Notes: generated by a model not told the origin, from the letters alone. DNA of 64,000 nucleotides from Bifidobacterium sp. WK041_4_12 (GCF_041080795.1 NZ_CP129674.1:2170001-2234000); one strand, 5' to 3'; shown: positions 50,829 to 63,063, numbered from the stretch's first letter. A program made the numbers and translations.

Positions 50829-51962
50829 ATGAAACGACTCAATCCACTCACCTTCGTTGTGCAGTTTCTGATCGGAACGGACACCTTCCTCGTGGCGCCC
50901 TTGCTTCCCCTGCTGACCGAACGCTTCGGGAACCCCGGCAACCGTGCTGGGTGAATGATATCCGCCTACGCCATCGGCTACTGCGTCACGGCTCTCTTTT
51001 CCGGCCCAATGTCCGATCGATTCGACCGCAAGCACGTACTCTGCATCGGCATGCTCGGATTCTCACTCGCCACCACCGCCTGTGGAATCGCATGGTCATT
51101 CCCCTCCATGATCGCATTGCGATTTCTTGCGGGGGTGATGGCAGCCATCGGTTCGCCGCAAGTCTGGGCGGCGATTCCACAGCTCGTGCCGAAGAACTAT
51201 GTGGTCAAGGCAATGGCAGCCCCGACTCTTGGCCTGACCGTGGCGCAAATCGCAGGAGTTCCCATCGGCAGCTTTCTCGCAACACGGTCAACATCAGATC
51301 CCTTCTACGCAGTCGGAACGGTGTCATTATTGGCAACCATCGCCCTGAGCATATGGTTCCCGAGCGTCAAGCCAACAGGAGAGCACAGTCATCTGTCACA
51401 GCAATATATGACCTTGCTTCATACACGGCATGCGCTTCCCCGCTTCGCGGCATACCTGGTATTCCAAACGGGCAACTTCGCCGTCATGTCATTCATCGCC
51501 ACATGGCTCTCCAAGGACTTCCAACTGAACACGCAAGGCATCGGCATGGTCATGATCGCACTCGGCGCAGGCAACACGTTGGGCGCACTCATCGGACCGC
51601 GAATCGTGGGCCACATCGGACAATGGCCCGTGCTCTTCCTCTCCATGGGTGGATACGTGATTGCATACCTGCTGCTTCCCCTAGGTACGGTCCTGGCCAT
51701 TCCGGTCATGACACTCACTTGCACCTACTTCATCGGAGGCGTGCTGTTCCCCGTATTCATGAACCTCCTGCAGTCGCTGATCACGACGGCACGGGGAACC
51801 GTGTCCGCACTGGCGAACGTGCTCATGTACCTCGGCTCAACCATAGCCGGCATCATCGGAGGACCACTCCTCTCGACGCTGCCAGGATTCTGGTCAATCA
51901 GCATCCTCGCAACCATCACCACCATCGGATCAGCCCTGCTATGGAAACACAGCACACAGTAA
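50829..51962 (+). pseudogene. MFS transporter with in-frame stop
   Basis: A 12-helix-type major facilitator. It starts MKRLNPLTFVVQFLIGTDTF and is interrupted after 41 codons by TGA at 50952. It resumes in the same frame directly with ATG 50955: MISAYAIGYCVTALFSGPMS, DRFDRKHVLCIGMLGFSLAT, to WKHSTQ. The DRFDRK loop is the MFS A-motif. The stop replaces what is probably a Trp (TGG to TGA) at the end of helix 1. Restart at ATG 50955 could make a truncated protein lacking helix 1. Drug or sugar-type substrate unknown; divergent from the merR gene. Confidence 0.8.
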
Positions 51963-54076
51963 TCTACACAACGCTGAAACACTCACACAACCAGCCTAAA
52001 AACATCCGGTTCCGCGCAACGCCCACCCAGGAATACGCTCACGCCACAAATCATCAACGTAGTACGGCAGCGCACCACCCTAACCAGTGGTGCGGTAAAT
52101 TGCGTTCAATACTTTATCGGTCTATGCAAGATTCCTCGCTCACCAGCGTATGACCAAACACAGATCGTCAATAGGCTGATGAGGAAAGCAAGGATTATAA
52201 CCGCGCTTTTTGTTGATTTGATGGCGTCTGCTTACTGAGATGAATCCAATCTGAAGGCAAAGCCGGAGGGGTTTGCAGGTTTTGACTCAGCAGGTTATCC
52301 ACGACGAATAGCATTCCCCGACCCAGTCCATAGAATTTGCCTAGCAGAATCATCCCGGTGGGCACGAATGAGGAATCGATGAAGACGTTACCTACGGTAA
52401 TGAACATGCTAGTAGCGCTGGATGAAGTGCTGAATGAGTACTTGTAAGAAGCACTGATTCTATTGGCAGGATGAACGACCACACCACGGCGATCGCATAG
52501 CCAGCGAAGGCTCGATGCCGATAAAAACCCTTACAACATGGCAGCAGTGGCGAAAAAAGATGACCCGTGATGCACCTATCCCGCCGCCGCAGAGAATTTC
52601 ACTCACTGGAACAATCCTTTGGCCCTGAATAGTTACACCAGGGTAACCGGTATATAACGCATCCTCCACAGTGGATGGTTGCCGGGTCAGGGAAACAAAT
52701 TCGATCGCCGTACCACCGCGACCTGTAGGTAGACGCACAACACCCAACTATGCACAGACAACCGAACCCAGCAAGGCCTCAATGTGGTTGCCGTGCCGTG
52801 TCGACCTTCTGTCCACGGCACTGTCCATGGTTTCATGTGATTACTTGGGGACGACACGCAGTCATTGCAGGCCCTTTGCAAGAGGGATCGTTTCGACTGC
52901 TTCTCGGGTGAGCGGACACTTGCCGATCTCCTTTGCGTCGAGGTGAATGAAACCCTACGACACCTAGTCGTCAACGGTACCGCGAATCTTGATCGTCTCA
53001 TCAGAAGAGCAGTCGACATAATATTGGGAAGATAGTCCCGCAGGCATACTCCCACAGCCCGTAGCTCGCATGGCCGTGGGCACTTGCCCAAGAATGTATC
53101 CGCTCGCTCCTCCGTGCAGAACATTCCATTGGAACAGCGTCCTTGCAGCGTCAGTGGAGTAGAGTTCAGGCAGTTCATTCTCGACGATGGCTCGCATCAT
53201 ATCGGATGGATCACTATAGACACTATTTTTCATAGTGATCGCGTCGCTCGTCGATTCGATCACGGCGGCAGGGGCATGGGGAATCATGGTCCTCCCCTGG
53301 TCGCTAAGATCCCACCATAGGCTGGAGCTTTCTACGGTGAAAGAGTTTTCGGCAGGAAGACAGATCCGTGGTGCTTGCCGTGATCGTCATGCGTTTCTGC
53401 CTGCGGCATCCACACCAGCGCGGACTGAACATAGCTAACTTAGCGGTTTTGCCTAACCCTTTCGCCTTCAGATGAGCAGACGACACCACCGGATTGTTCA
53501 ACATTGTCGCGCATCGGGATGAACCGCTCCGATCTCGCCCATTTGCTATGGATAGTCCACACAACCAGACCTCCATCGCTACAGGGACAAGCATAAGGAC
53601 ACGCACGACTTTTACCGCATGGGCTTTATGGCTCTTTACCCATGAGCGCGAGAAAATGACACACGCCGCGGTGCTCCCACAGCAGTGGTCAAGAAAAATC
53701 CAGGCCGAACGACGGCACCCCAAGTGGTCATACGCAATCCTGGTTCCGCACCGATACCGGTATCGGAAATCGGTAGTGTCCGTGATAGAAGCCTTCCCAC
53801 GTTCGCTGAAACGCAACACCCTCTGGTATGGACGGGCGTATCACATACGTTCCAGCAACCCACAACGGATATAGGATCAGACCGACGATGAGCAACGACC
53901 AACGTGAGCCCATGATCATTGCGGCAGCAAACCAGAGCAGCACATCGCATGTCCGGCAGGGTAGACAATGCCCAGTTAATCGTATTGCATCATCCACCTT
54001 TCCCGGAAGGACAAATGCTGCAGCAATCGCGCCAGGTACGGTGTTTTCCTGCGTTTTCCGCCATGGACGATCATGG
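51963..54076. other. decayed region without a recognisable intact gene
   Basis: 2.1 kb with only short ORFs. Fragments that look once-coding on the minus strand: 52195-52482 (ITVGNVFIDSSFVPTGMILL), 52964-53287 (ALPFQWNVLHGG-like run LFQWNVLHGGASGYILGQVP) and 53728-54105, which has a hydrophobic pair of helices (LLWFAAAMIMGSRWSLLIVG; LYPLWVAGTYVIRP). None matches a family I can name with confidence. Confidence 0.4.
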
Positions 54077-55465
54077 TTATTCATGCGATTGCGCAAGGGC
54101 ATCATAGATGGGTTTCCCGCCTAAAATGTCAAAGGTGAGATAGGAGATCAGCGTGACGAACCCCAACGGCATCAGAAGGTCGTAAGAAGTCATCTCGGTA
54201 ACGAGGATGATGGACGTGATCGGTGCCTTGCTGACTGCTCCGAACAATCCGCTCATTCCCAGAATGAGCATGAGTGTGATGATCCCGCTGCCATCTGTAC
54301 CCGCAGATGTGAACGGTGCTGTGGTAAGAAGCGATCCCCATGCGGCTCCGGCCAATGCCCCAAGTGTCAGGATTGGAAGGAATATTCCCCCCGGGCTACC
54401 CGAGCCGTATGTTATTTGCGACAAGACGAAACGGATGAGAAGAAAAGCCGTAAGCAACCCAAACGTATAGTGATGGTTGCCGATGAGGGTTACCAGTGCG
54501 TTTCCTCCGCCCAAGAGCTGGGGGGCGGAAATCCCAATCAGTGCCGTGAGCAGCATCGGCAGCAGTGAACGCAGCCCGCGTGGAATCCTCATCAGGGTGA
54601 ATAGCGAGTGGGATCGTAAAAGGGTGATCTCATATACCCAGGCGATCAATCCCAGGAGCACCGCCAATACCGCCATCTGCCAGTACTGACCAAAATGCGG
54701 GGTTTCGACACGTGGAAGAATGAACACCGGTGCCGTCCCGAAGAGCATTGTGGAGACCGCGTTCGCGCTTAGCGCCGCGGTGAACGCGGCGATGCCTATG
54801 CGGACATTGAATTTGCCGTAGACTTCTTCCGTCACGAAGAGGACCGCTGCTATTGGCGCGTTGAATGCTGCCGAGAGTCCCGCCGCGGCACCTGCGGCGA
54901 CGAGTTCCCTTTTGTATGTTTTGGTGGTCATAGTGCTGCCGGACAATCCCATGCCGACGCATGCCCCCATCTGTATGCACGGGCCTTCACGTCCCGCGAA
55001 CAGCCCAGAGCCTATGTACAGGACGCCGCCGATGAACTTCTTCCACAAAACGCTCCACCAGGGGAAACTCGGAGATGACTGCTTGCGTAGCCTGCTCTCT
55101 ATATCTGGAATACCGGAACCTTGGATGAGAGGTTGTGAAACGACCAGCTTGCCGATGATGAGGGAAGCCGCCAGCAACCCGAGTATCAAAGGGATGAGCA
55201 GCATGACGTGCGCCGGTAGAACCACACTGTAGAAGCGGGTCGCCAGCCGGAGTGAATGCTCCAGTATCCAACGGAACGAACTGACTACAATACCGGAGAG
55301 CAAGCCAACGAGAACGGACCAGCCAGCCAGACGGGGAGAAACCGTATGCCGCGACAGACTCTTCAATGTTCTCCACCGGTTATGAACCCCGCCAGCAGCC
55401 TTCATCCCATTTCGACCCATCCAAGCACCATATGTGCAACATTCGACATCCGCTTCGTCAGACAT
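54077..55465 (-). CDS. ClC-family chloride channel / H+-Cl- exchanger
   Basis: A 462-residue polytopic protein. ClC signatures in order: GSGIPDIESRL (selectivity Ser), GREGPCIQMG with the gating Glu, LFVTEEVYGKF with the internal proton-path Glu, GSGSPGGIFLPILTLGAL and a Tyr in GKPIYDALAQ near the C-terminus. Both Glu residues point to a proton-coupled exchanger rather than a passive channel, useful in acid resistance. No CBS domains. A GTG at 55480 and Met at 55405 are alternative starts. It lies 48 bp downstream of the CaCA exchanger gene on the same strand, probably one operon. Confidence 0.92.
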   Translation of the reverse strand: MSDEADVECCTYGAWMGRNGMKAAGGVHNRWRTLKSLSRHTVSPRLAGWSVLVGLLSGIVVSSFRWILEHSLRLATRFYSVVLPAHVMLLIPLILGLLAASLIIGKLVVSQPLIQGSGIPDIESRLRKQSSPSFPWWSVLWKKFIGGVLYIGSGLFAGREGPCIQMGACVGMGLSGSTMTTKTYKRELVAAGAAAGLSAAFNAPIAAVLFVTEEVYGKFNVRIGIAAFTAALSANAVSTMLFGTAPVFILPRVETPHFGQYWQMAVLAVLLGLIAWVYEITLLRSHSLFTLMRIPRGLRSLLPMLLTALIGISAPQLLGGGNALVTLIGNHHYTFGLLTAFLLIRFVLSQITYGSGSPGGIFLPILTLGALAGAAWGSLLTTAPFTSAGTDGSGIITLMLILGMSGLFGAVSKAPITSIILVTEMTSYDLLMPLGFVTLISYLTFDILGGKPIYDALAQSHE

Positions 55466-55513
55466 GCGGTACCGATACACGTGCCACAGGCGCTGCTGCC
55501 CCGCGTTCTTCTC

Positions 55514-56548
55514 TCAGATGATGAGTGAAGTCAGATACACGACGTACAGGATGACCAGCCCCATCCCCTCGATACGCGAGATGCTGTGTTTTTTGGTGTT
55601 GTAAACGAAATAACTGAAGATAGCGACAATCGCGACCATGACGGGAAAGTGTGTAGTGAAGATATCACGTGCGATACCAACGCCACCTGGGTTGAAAGTC
55701 GCGGAGTATCCAAGGACCAGGGTCATATTCAGTATGTTCGCTCCCAGAACGTTGCCGACGGCGAGATCGCCACGGCCTTTTCTGGCAGCATTGATCGTCG
55801 TCACGAGTTCAGGAAGACTTGTCCCCAAGGCGATGATTGTTGAGGCGATGAGCACTTCGGAGAGCCCAGCCCTTGCGGCAAGGGTCGATGCGCTGGACAC
55901 GACGGCATCGGAACCAAACGCCAGCAGGGCCGCGAAAACGATGATCACGCATACGTTCACCGCGATCAAGCATATGTTCTTACTGCGGCCATCATCGTCG
56001 GCGACCGCTCCATCCTCGCTTGTGGAACTGTGGGACGTCTTGAGTCGCGATGAACCCTTGAACATCATGAAGAGGTATACAGGCACAACCGCCAGCAGCA
56101 GTATCCCGGCCCACTGTGGCAGCAAACCCCCTACGGAGAAGCTTGATATACCGTTATCAAGCAGGCACAGACCGATCAGCAGAATCATGACGATGGTGAA
56201 TATCCGTAGTTTCGATGCGGTTTCCCGCAGAACGGGTATCGAACCGAACAAAGCACCTGCGCCTAGAACGAGGGTGGTATTCGTAATGACCGAACCGGTG
56301 GCGTTGCCGACGGCCAGATCCGAGGATCCCTGAGCGACAGCCACGATTGAGGTTGCCAGTTCGGGCAAAGTCGTGCCCAAGGATATGACGGTCGCACCGA
56401 CGACTATTCTTGGAATGCCCAACTCTGCTGACACGATGACGGCCCCGTCGATCAACTTGTCGGCGCTGAACACGACCAAGGCCAATGCCAGCAGCAGAAC
56501 AACCACGACGAGGAAACTTGACTGGCTGGAGATAAAATTGTCTATCAA
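55514..56548 (-). CDS. CaCA-family sodium/calcium exchanger (YrbG-like)
   Basis: A 344-residue ten-helix antiporter with two inverted halves. Each half has an alpha-repeat: VVGATVISLGTTLPELATSI with GNATGSVITNTTLVLG in the first, and ASTIIALGTSLPELVTTINA with GNVLGANILNMTLVLG in the second. A hydrophilic acidic loop (SHSSTSEDGAVADDDG) lies between them. No ATG fits; TTG 56548 with AAGAAGGG upstream starts just before the first helix. The frame is open to another TTG at 56626. Exchanges Ca2+ or other cations for Na+/H+. Confidence 0.9.
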   Translation of the reverse strand: MIDNFISSQSSFLVVVVLLLALALVVFSADKLIDGAVIVSAELGIPRIVVGATVISLGTTLPELATSIVAVAQGSSDLAVGNATGSVITNTTLVLGAGALFGSIPVLRETASKLRIFTIVMILLIGLCLLDNGISSFSVGGLLPQWAGILLLAVVPVYLFMMFKGSSRLKTSHSSTSEDGAVADDDGRSKNICLIAVNVCVIIVFAALLAFGSDAVVSSASTLAARAGLSEVLIASTIIALGTSLPELVTTINAARKGRGDLAVGNVLGANILNMTLVLGYSATFNPGGVGIARDIFTTHFPVMVAIVAIFSYFVYNTKKHSISRIEGMGLVILYVVYLTSLII

Positions 56549-56626
56549 AGGAGACCCTTCTTCGGTGCACGGCACCGTTCTCCGCGCCCTCGGAGAATGA
56601 TTTCCTTGAAGCTTATGAAAGCCCAA

Positions 56627-57270
56627 CCTCTACAACATGATGAACGTCAACATTCCACCACAGGGATTCGACACCATCACAAAACACCAAAAACGACCCC
56701 ATCACTTCTTTGCTGCAGTTTAAGCCGGGTGGTTTTACTGCTCAGCTTATTCGGCGACGGGTGCCGTCTGGAGCTGGCCCACGGGGTTCCAACTCCGACT
56801 TACGCCAGCCTTTCCCGGTCGTGTATCATACAGACTGGTGATGCGCTGGTTGTCATCATACGGTGGAGAGGGTGTCTGGCTCCTGGATGGTATCTTAGAC
56901 GATGAATCAGTGATGGCAGGCGTCTCGTCAGTTGCCCGCTGGTGACGGACCGGAGAGGCTCATCGTCTTTTTTGCGTCGTTTATTATATTCCTTGCAATC
57001 CGTGGACCCCTCGACCTCCTTCCGTTGGGACCAGCGAAGTGATGGTTTCTCCACCATGTTCTGCACCGCCAGTGTCGACACCAAATTTTATTATGCGAGC
57101 CCACCAACGGCAGGAGGCTGCGGACGTTTTCTCGAAAATGGTCTAGGCCACCGCCCCTTGTTTCCCCCTGCTCCATATGCCACCATTTCATCTCAGAGAT
57201 TGTTTGGCACGTTGACGGTTGCTCCGGTGTAAGCACTCGTCGGCGTTTTCATGATCTGTCCGCAGATCAA
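56627..57270. other. gap upstream of CaCA gene
   Basis: About 640 bp with no recognisable gene; AT/GC balanced, with short ORFs in all frames. Confidence 0.35.
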
Positions 57271-57900
57271 TTATTCCCAGTGTTCTGGGTAGATAACTTC
57301 AGCCTTCATACGGTCATAGAACCCTCTGCGGCTGAGTCCCTGTCGGGGAACAGCCCTTCTCGCTCCTGGATGATGACATGCTTGATGCAAGGCTGATCCA
57401 CGGGGACCTCCGGTAAGGGTAGCCGTGACCCGAGTACACGCCGCGACCATTATTGCCGGACAAAGATGCGATGACTTGCACAAGCATGGCATTGGCCAAT
57501 TGGGCGTTCCGATGCAGACCAGTGGTGCAGTGACGATCTTCTCTGATACGCGCAGGTCCAAAGCGCGGTGATAGCGACGACACCCATAACGCAAGGAAGC
57601 ATCCTTGAACAGCACGCTCACACGCAGGACATCCGAAGTCTGACACGAGCATGATGATAGTGATAGCCACTCAAGGGAGCCATCAGTCTGATGGCCAGAC
57701 AATGTAGTGAAAACATCAGACGCAGCCGGTCGATCGACTCCGCTACATATTCGAGCGAGTCGTAGGGGCGTCTTGACTCCCTCATTAGGCCATCGTCTCC
57801 CATTGATGCTTTCGACCAGCACGCTGCCATATGGGCGCCTAGAGCATTAACCGATGACGTCAGTACCAGCCGACCGCACCTTTTGCCAGTGTCGGAGGTC
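57271..57900 (-). pseudogene. heavily decayed IS3-family transposase
   Basis: Scattered OrfB-like blocks on the minus strand in shifting frames: DASLRYGCRRYHRALD with RVSEKIV (the 'YGyRR.h.aL ... vS.K.V' region), KGCSPTGTQP, and RGFYDRMKAEVIYPEHWE, which corresponds to the 'GFFGRlKtE..y' block with the last catalytic Glu. Several stops and shifts separate them. Older and more degraded than the other insertion sequences here. Confidence 0.55.
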
Positions 57901-58829
57901 GGCGTGCTGACTGCCTTATTGGTGAATCGATCCTTTCGACATCTACTTCCGTAGGCTTTACCGCACTCTGCGTTGTAGGGACCCACCGAGAGAACATATC
58001 GATCATGGCCGAGACATTGCGTCATGCAGGGTGGATACGTGCATATGACGGATCCGTGACCCACGCCATGTTCGGAGCGTTCGCAAGCGTACACGCGGCG
58101 ACGCACGTCAACCAATGACAGCGCATCTTCTTTCTTGTCGCGACGATAACACGTCCACGCACCAAGCCGCGCATGCATTCAAAACGCATGAGACATGACA
58201 TCCCAGTATGGTTCGCATGCGCATCAGCCTCGGCACCGCCAACAGCATCGTCACGTTCGGGGAACGTTGCATCCTCCCATGAGCATTGACACGCTCGCGC
58301 AGCTCACACGCATCACCTCAACCACCCGAGCTCTTCTAAGCGTGCATGATGACGTGGTACCACGGTTGAACGCTTGATTGGTCGACAACCGTTGTGCACC
58401 GTTCCGCACAGGACACGACAGACTGGATCGGCCGCCAAAATCTCAAGCAAGTATAGGGCCGATGAGCACACTACCGCGTGTTGCGAGTCCTCGCCTCCCT
58501 CGAAGAGGCTCGATATCCCCTTCACAATCTCGTTCCCCTCCACCAGATGGCAAACCTCATGTTCCATTTCTCTGATCCGCTACAACTCAAGCTGAGCAAC
58601 CGGTCTTCTCCTCTGACGTCTGCGGATGCACAGCCACTGGTACGCCTGCAACTTGCCGACCACGCCTCGATCCCAAACGCAGCCTGATGCACGGACTCAT
58701 ATTCGTCCAAATAACCTTGCATCATCTTCATTGGCCGATCCTTCACCTGTTGTGGATAACGGCCCCCCATTTTCCCTCAAAGGAAGAACGGAATCAAAAC
58801 GATGTCGGTACATGCAGACGCTATTCATA
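57901..58829. other. decayed region between IS3 relic and nhaA
   Basis: About 930 bp with no recognisable gene. Minus-strand text such as ALSLVDVRRRVYACERSEHG may be more IS debris. Confidence 0.3.
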
Positions 58830-60011
58830 TCAGTTGGAGGCATTCCGTAAATCTCCGATTTTGATGGTTATAGACCCCAACAGACACGAGAGTAATGAAC
58901 CTACGAGCACGGCAAGCCGAGCCAGATCTATGCTGTTCTGGTCATAAAAAGCAAGACTGGATATAAGGAAGGATACCGTGAAGCCGATGCCGCACAGTTG
59001 CGCGACTCCGACGATGTCACTGAGATGCGTTCCCCCGCCTATGTTGAAACCGGCGAGTCCGCAGAGTCCGGTCATGATCAAGACCCCTAATGGTTTGCCA
59101 ATGACCAGTCCGACGACAATGCCAAGGAACAGCGGTCTCTTTAACGTGCTGCCTCCCACATCACCTAGAGGTATTCCCATGGCGAAGAACGCAAAAATGG
59201 GCAACGCGATCAGAGCTGACAAGGGTGATAGTAAATCTCGGTAGCGTCCCGCTCTGGCGGTGGTCTCTTCGTGCAGGGGTTTGGCTGGTACGAGTAATCC
59301 GATTGCCACACCAGAGAGTGTGGGATGAATCCCGGCGCTGAGCATAGCGTACCACGATCCGACTGCTATGAATATCAAGAGTATCGAGCTGCTAGCTCGC
59401 ATGCGGGAAGCAACAAACCAAATTCCCAAACAAGCACATAGGATCAGCAGCGGAAGAATCGATGAGGGGTGTGAATAGACGAAGGCAATGAGAATTATTC
59501 CAATGACGTCATCAACTGTGGCGAGGGTGAGAAGAAACGCTTTGAGCCTAGGTAGAGTCCGTGAAGAAACCATTGAAAGAATGGTCAGCGAGAAAGCTAT
59601 GTCAGTCGCTGTGGGAATTGCCCACCCACCCATCGTGGATGGAGACGACAAGTTTATTAACATGAACATGATTACAGGAAGCACCACTCCACCTATGGCC
59701 CCAAAGATCGGAGCTACGGCATTACGTGGATTCTTCAAGAATCCTGTCGCCATTTCTTGGCGAAGATCAAGGCCAATAATGAAGAAGAATAGGGTGAGTA
59801 AACCTTCTTGGCTCCACTCGGAAACAGTCATATCAAGATGGGGAAGGGGTAACCTTATGCGAAATTCTGCGATAGCCAGGTAGGCAGCTGAAGTGCCTGG
59901 AAAATTCACAGCTCCAAATCCGAGAAACCCAAACACCACCATGACAAGCCCAGCCTGCTTATCATTGCGCACAAATCTAGAAAGCAATGATGTTCCGTTA
60001 GCCGATATCAT
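58830..60011 (-). CDS. nhaA: Na+/H+ antiporter NhaA
   Basis: A 393-residue antiporter that exports Na+ in exchange for protons. Family marks: FFFIIGLDLRQEM, WAIPTATDIAFSLTILSMVS, the ion-binding Asp-Asp in LATVDDVIGIILIAF, GIHPTLSGVAIGLLVP, GIVVGLVIGKPLGVLIM with the functional Lys, and VAQLCGIGFTVSFLISSLAF. GAGGTT lies five bases before ATG 60011. Length is normal for the family. It is isolated, with eroded DNA on both sides, but the reading frame is intact, which implies selection or recent arrival. Confidence 0.95.
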   Translation of the reverse strand: MISANGTSLLSRFVRNDKQAGLVMVVFGFLGFGAVNFPGTSAAYLAIAEFRIRLPLPHLDMTVSEWSQEGLLTLFFFIIGLDLRQEMATGFLKNPRNAVAPIFGAIGGVVLPVIMFMLINLSSPSTMGGWAIPTATDIAFSLTILSMVSSRTLPRLKAFLLTLATVDDVIGIILIAFVYSHPSSILPLLILCACLGIWFVASRMRASSSILLIFIAVGSWYAMLSAGIHPTLSGVAIGLLVPAKPLHEETTARAGRYRDLLSPLSALIALPIFAFFAMGIPLGDVGGSTLKRPLFLGIVVGLVIGKPLGVLIMTGLCGLAGFNIGGGTHLSDIVGVAQLCGIGFTVSFLISSLAFYDQNSIDLARLAVLVGSLLSCLLGSITIKIGDLRNASN

Positions 60012-63000
60012 AGAAGAACCTCACATAACCTCGCTACTTTCACATGGCCACATCCAGTAGAAAATCCTTTCATCCGGGAACGACTTTCTTAAACCGGGAA
60101 GCGCTAGCTGGGACGAGATCACCGAATGAACCTAATCATTACGATCGTCTTCTGATAGACGGCCTTGCTAAAGGCTATATAAATCCTCTAGCCTAGGAAC
60201 ACGGTCCGTCCCAGCACAAAGCCTGGCGGCGAGATCTTGAAAGCACAAGAGGAAGACAAAGCCAACTATGGTCCAGCAAATTCTGCTTGTTGTTTAAACC
60301 ATGATCGATCGCCGAGGCGATTGCATGATTGCCGATCAGACCATGGAACTCCTCTGACAGCCGAGGGGCGCGCGGTGGGGACACGCCGATGGCGTCTACG
60401 TCCCGCCCCATGTCCATACGTCACTCATGGGGATGTTGCCGCAGAGAACTTCGTCCTGTTTGAATGCAACCGTCGTGCATCTGATCCGCATCCACCGATG
60501 GTCTGGCTCAGCGTGATATTCGCAGTGATTGACACCGTACTCCGTGTTCCCTCTAACTTTCGTGCTACCCCCCTGCGAGTGGCTGGCCACTCTAACGAGA
60601 AGATCGGAGTGCCACAACAGGAGAAACACCAACCACAAAGGTTATTGGGCATGTGAAAGAGATCGTCGAAACCGCCAGCTACCAGCGCCTAAACCTCAAT
60701 CCAAGTATTCTTGTAGGAACACGCGATATGCGTAGGTGCGCTTTATCCGCATGCGGGTCTTTCTCGTTGCGAGTGTATCTGGAGGTCCTCATTACTGTTC
60801 CTTGCCGTCCGTCCAGCGGTCGGCGAAGCAGAAACGCGAATTCGTTCAATACAAGTTCCCATCTTGCGGCACATCGCAACCTACTTTGCCTGTAGATTCT
60901 AGCGACCGCATGTTCCGGGTAGCGGTAGGCTGCCTTTCACCCAAGGAATCGCCCGCGAGCCTGTATGAATCGGCGGAAAGGATATCGATCATGCTGGTAG
61001 GGCAGATGACCCGGTAGATCCCCACCTCATAGTCGAGAACGGGATGATCCGTTAACACACACGTTCCGCCCGAGTCTTTGATTACGGGATGCTTGCTTAC
61101 CCAGTGTTCGAGCATCATGCCACGCGCACACTCGGCAGGGACAGGAATGACGGCCGTATAAAGATGGGTTCATGTCACAGCGAAGCGCGTGTGGGCGCTG
61201 ATCTTTCCCGTGCTCAGTCCTTCATATACAGGGAGAACGCCACCTTGTCCACAAGACCCCACCCTCCCCTCATAAAGAGGTGTCTATCTGATTAAGCGCG
61301 TCCAGATACGGTATCGGCAGTAACCGCTTTACCGCACGGTGGATTTCACGAATCTCGCCACAAAGCGCCGGCGTCGCCCTGATGCGTGCTGGAGACACGA
61401 GCGTATCCGCCCTGATATCCTATGCTCTTCCCAGAGGCAACACCATTCCCCGACAATTGTTTTCTCCCTGCCTGGACCGCGACCAGAAGAGTTCGCGCGC
61501 GACATGAGGAGCCTCAAGATATTCGACGTCGCCTTGTTCCCGACGCACGCCTCGCCCCAACGGCTTATGCAACACGCTCAGGAATAGAGCACCATCTATC
61601 GGAGAGGACGGCCCGTGCAGCCAATGTCGAGAGAACGCAATATGTGACATACCCACACCATGCTTTTCCCCGACATTTCAGCTACACGATCGACGATTAG
61701 CTGTTCTCAATTCTTAACAGCAGCGTTTTTTCATGCATGCTTGCACCCGTTATGCCACGCAGAGAATCGGACTCCCACATCTTGCGCGGAAAATGCTCTG
61801 ATGCCAATGGGCTGTATTGTATGGTGCGGACACTGCCTGATGCAGACATGCAACAGGAATGAGCTCACACTCATCCACGCATCACAACAGATTGCAGGGC
61901 CGCCGCGAGCCAGAAAGCGCTGTCCGCCCGTCGCCTCGAAAATTCTCCTGAAGATTGTAAATACTGGTATCCATACATCTCGCTGGCACCAGGAGCACGG
62001 ACTTTGCCGGTTTCACCAATGCGTCGAGAGCCTGCACGGTTTCCTCGATCGTGGTGCCATAGCCGAAACGATGCAGTATATACAGATCACGACAACCAGT
62101 GTTCAGACGACCCAGGCTTCCCTCTATTCCACTTTCAATCGCCTCTATTTCGAACCCCTCATTAATTGCACTTGGCTCGACAGAATCACCCGAGCTTTTG
62201 GTTTGCCGAGCTAGCCCAGGAATCCCTTATGAACTCCACACTGCGCCCGCCCGCATAACAGGTAAAAGCGTTACCTGGTTGCCAGGCGCTTTAGCTGGGG
62301 TGCCACGAGTGGCATTCTGATCGACCGTCCACTGCTGCTGGCTTGTGTCCGGACATCCGAAGGGCATTCCCCCAATAACATGGGCGGAACTTGCAATTCC
62401 CTATGCTCCTAACGGCATGTGCCTCAGATCGCTTCCTTTAATACCTTCACAGAAGATTGCCCAAGCCATGGTGTTACGGTTGCACAATCGTACAAGAGCG
62501 TACTCATCGTTTTACCTTGCGAAACCGTTGTTTTATCGTGTGAGCAGATACCGCGTCCCATATCAGTACATCCTTCAGGACCATCCTCAGTACTAAGAGA
62601 TACCATTGTCTGGGAAGTAGACACCACTGACCCGATCGAAACGACCATAATAACGCAAACCCATTGAATATTAGCCCTCTGCTTACCTGCTTTGAAGATT
62701 CCGACCGATATCAGGTAATCCAATACAGACTAGGATCTTAAGTTGGCTTCAAATCACGATATGGGACAGTGCCGTGGAGAATTCTATTATTCCGGAACCA
62801 GATACCTGCTCGTGCGTCATCATCGGCGCTCCAATTTATGGCATCACACGCACACCGTTGTGCCCAGTCAAACACCACCCATCCTGGTCTCGTGCCGGTC
62901 ATCGAGGCTTGAGTTCGATGCAACCACACTCTGATATGCATGCTCACCCGAACGGGGCTTCTTGAACTCAGAGCAAACCAGACGCAAAAACGCGGGCACC

Positions 63001-63063
63001 TCGGAAATTACCAATAAGCATATTCTTCCACAAGCAACGTCACAGCGAAGTAGAATATCAATA
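60012..63063. other. 3-kb region without a recognisable gene
   Basis: Only short overlapping ORFs in all frames. The most protein-like is minus-strand 60846-61118 (MLEHWVSKHPVIKDSGGTCV; DYEVGIYRVICPTSMIDILS), probably a fragment of a lost gene. No repeats, RNA genes or IS ends were recognised by eye. Confidence 0.4.

Noticed and set aside
53728..54105. Possible isoprenylcysteine/phospholipid methyltransferase fragment
   Set aside because: Two hydrophobic helices and a Tyr-rich tail fit only loosely; no start, SAM-binding pattern or continuous frame could be supported.
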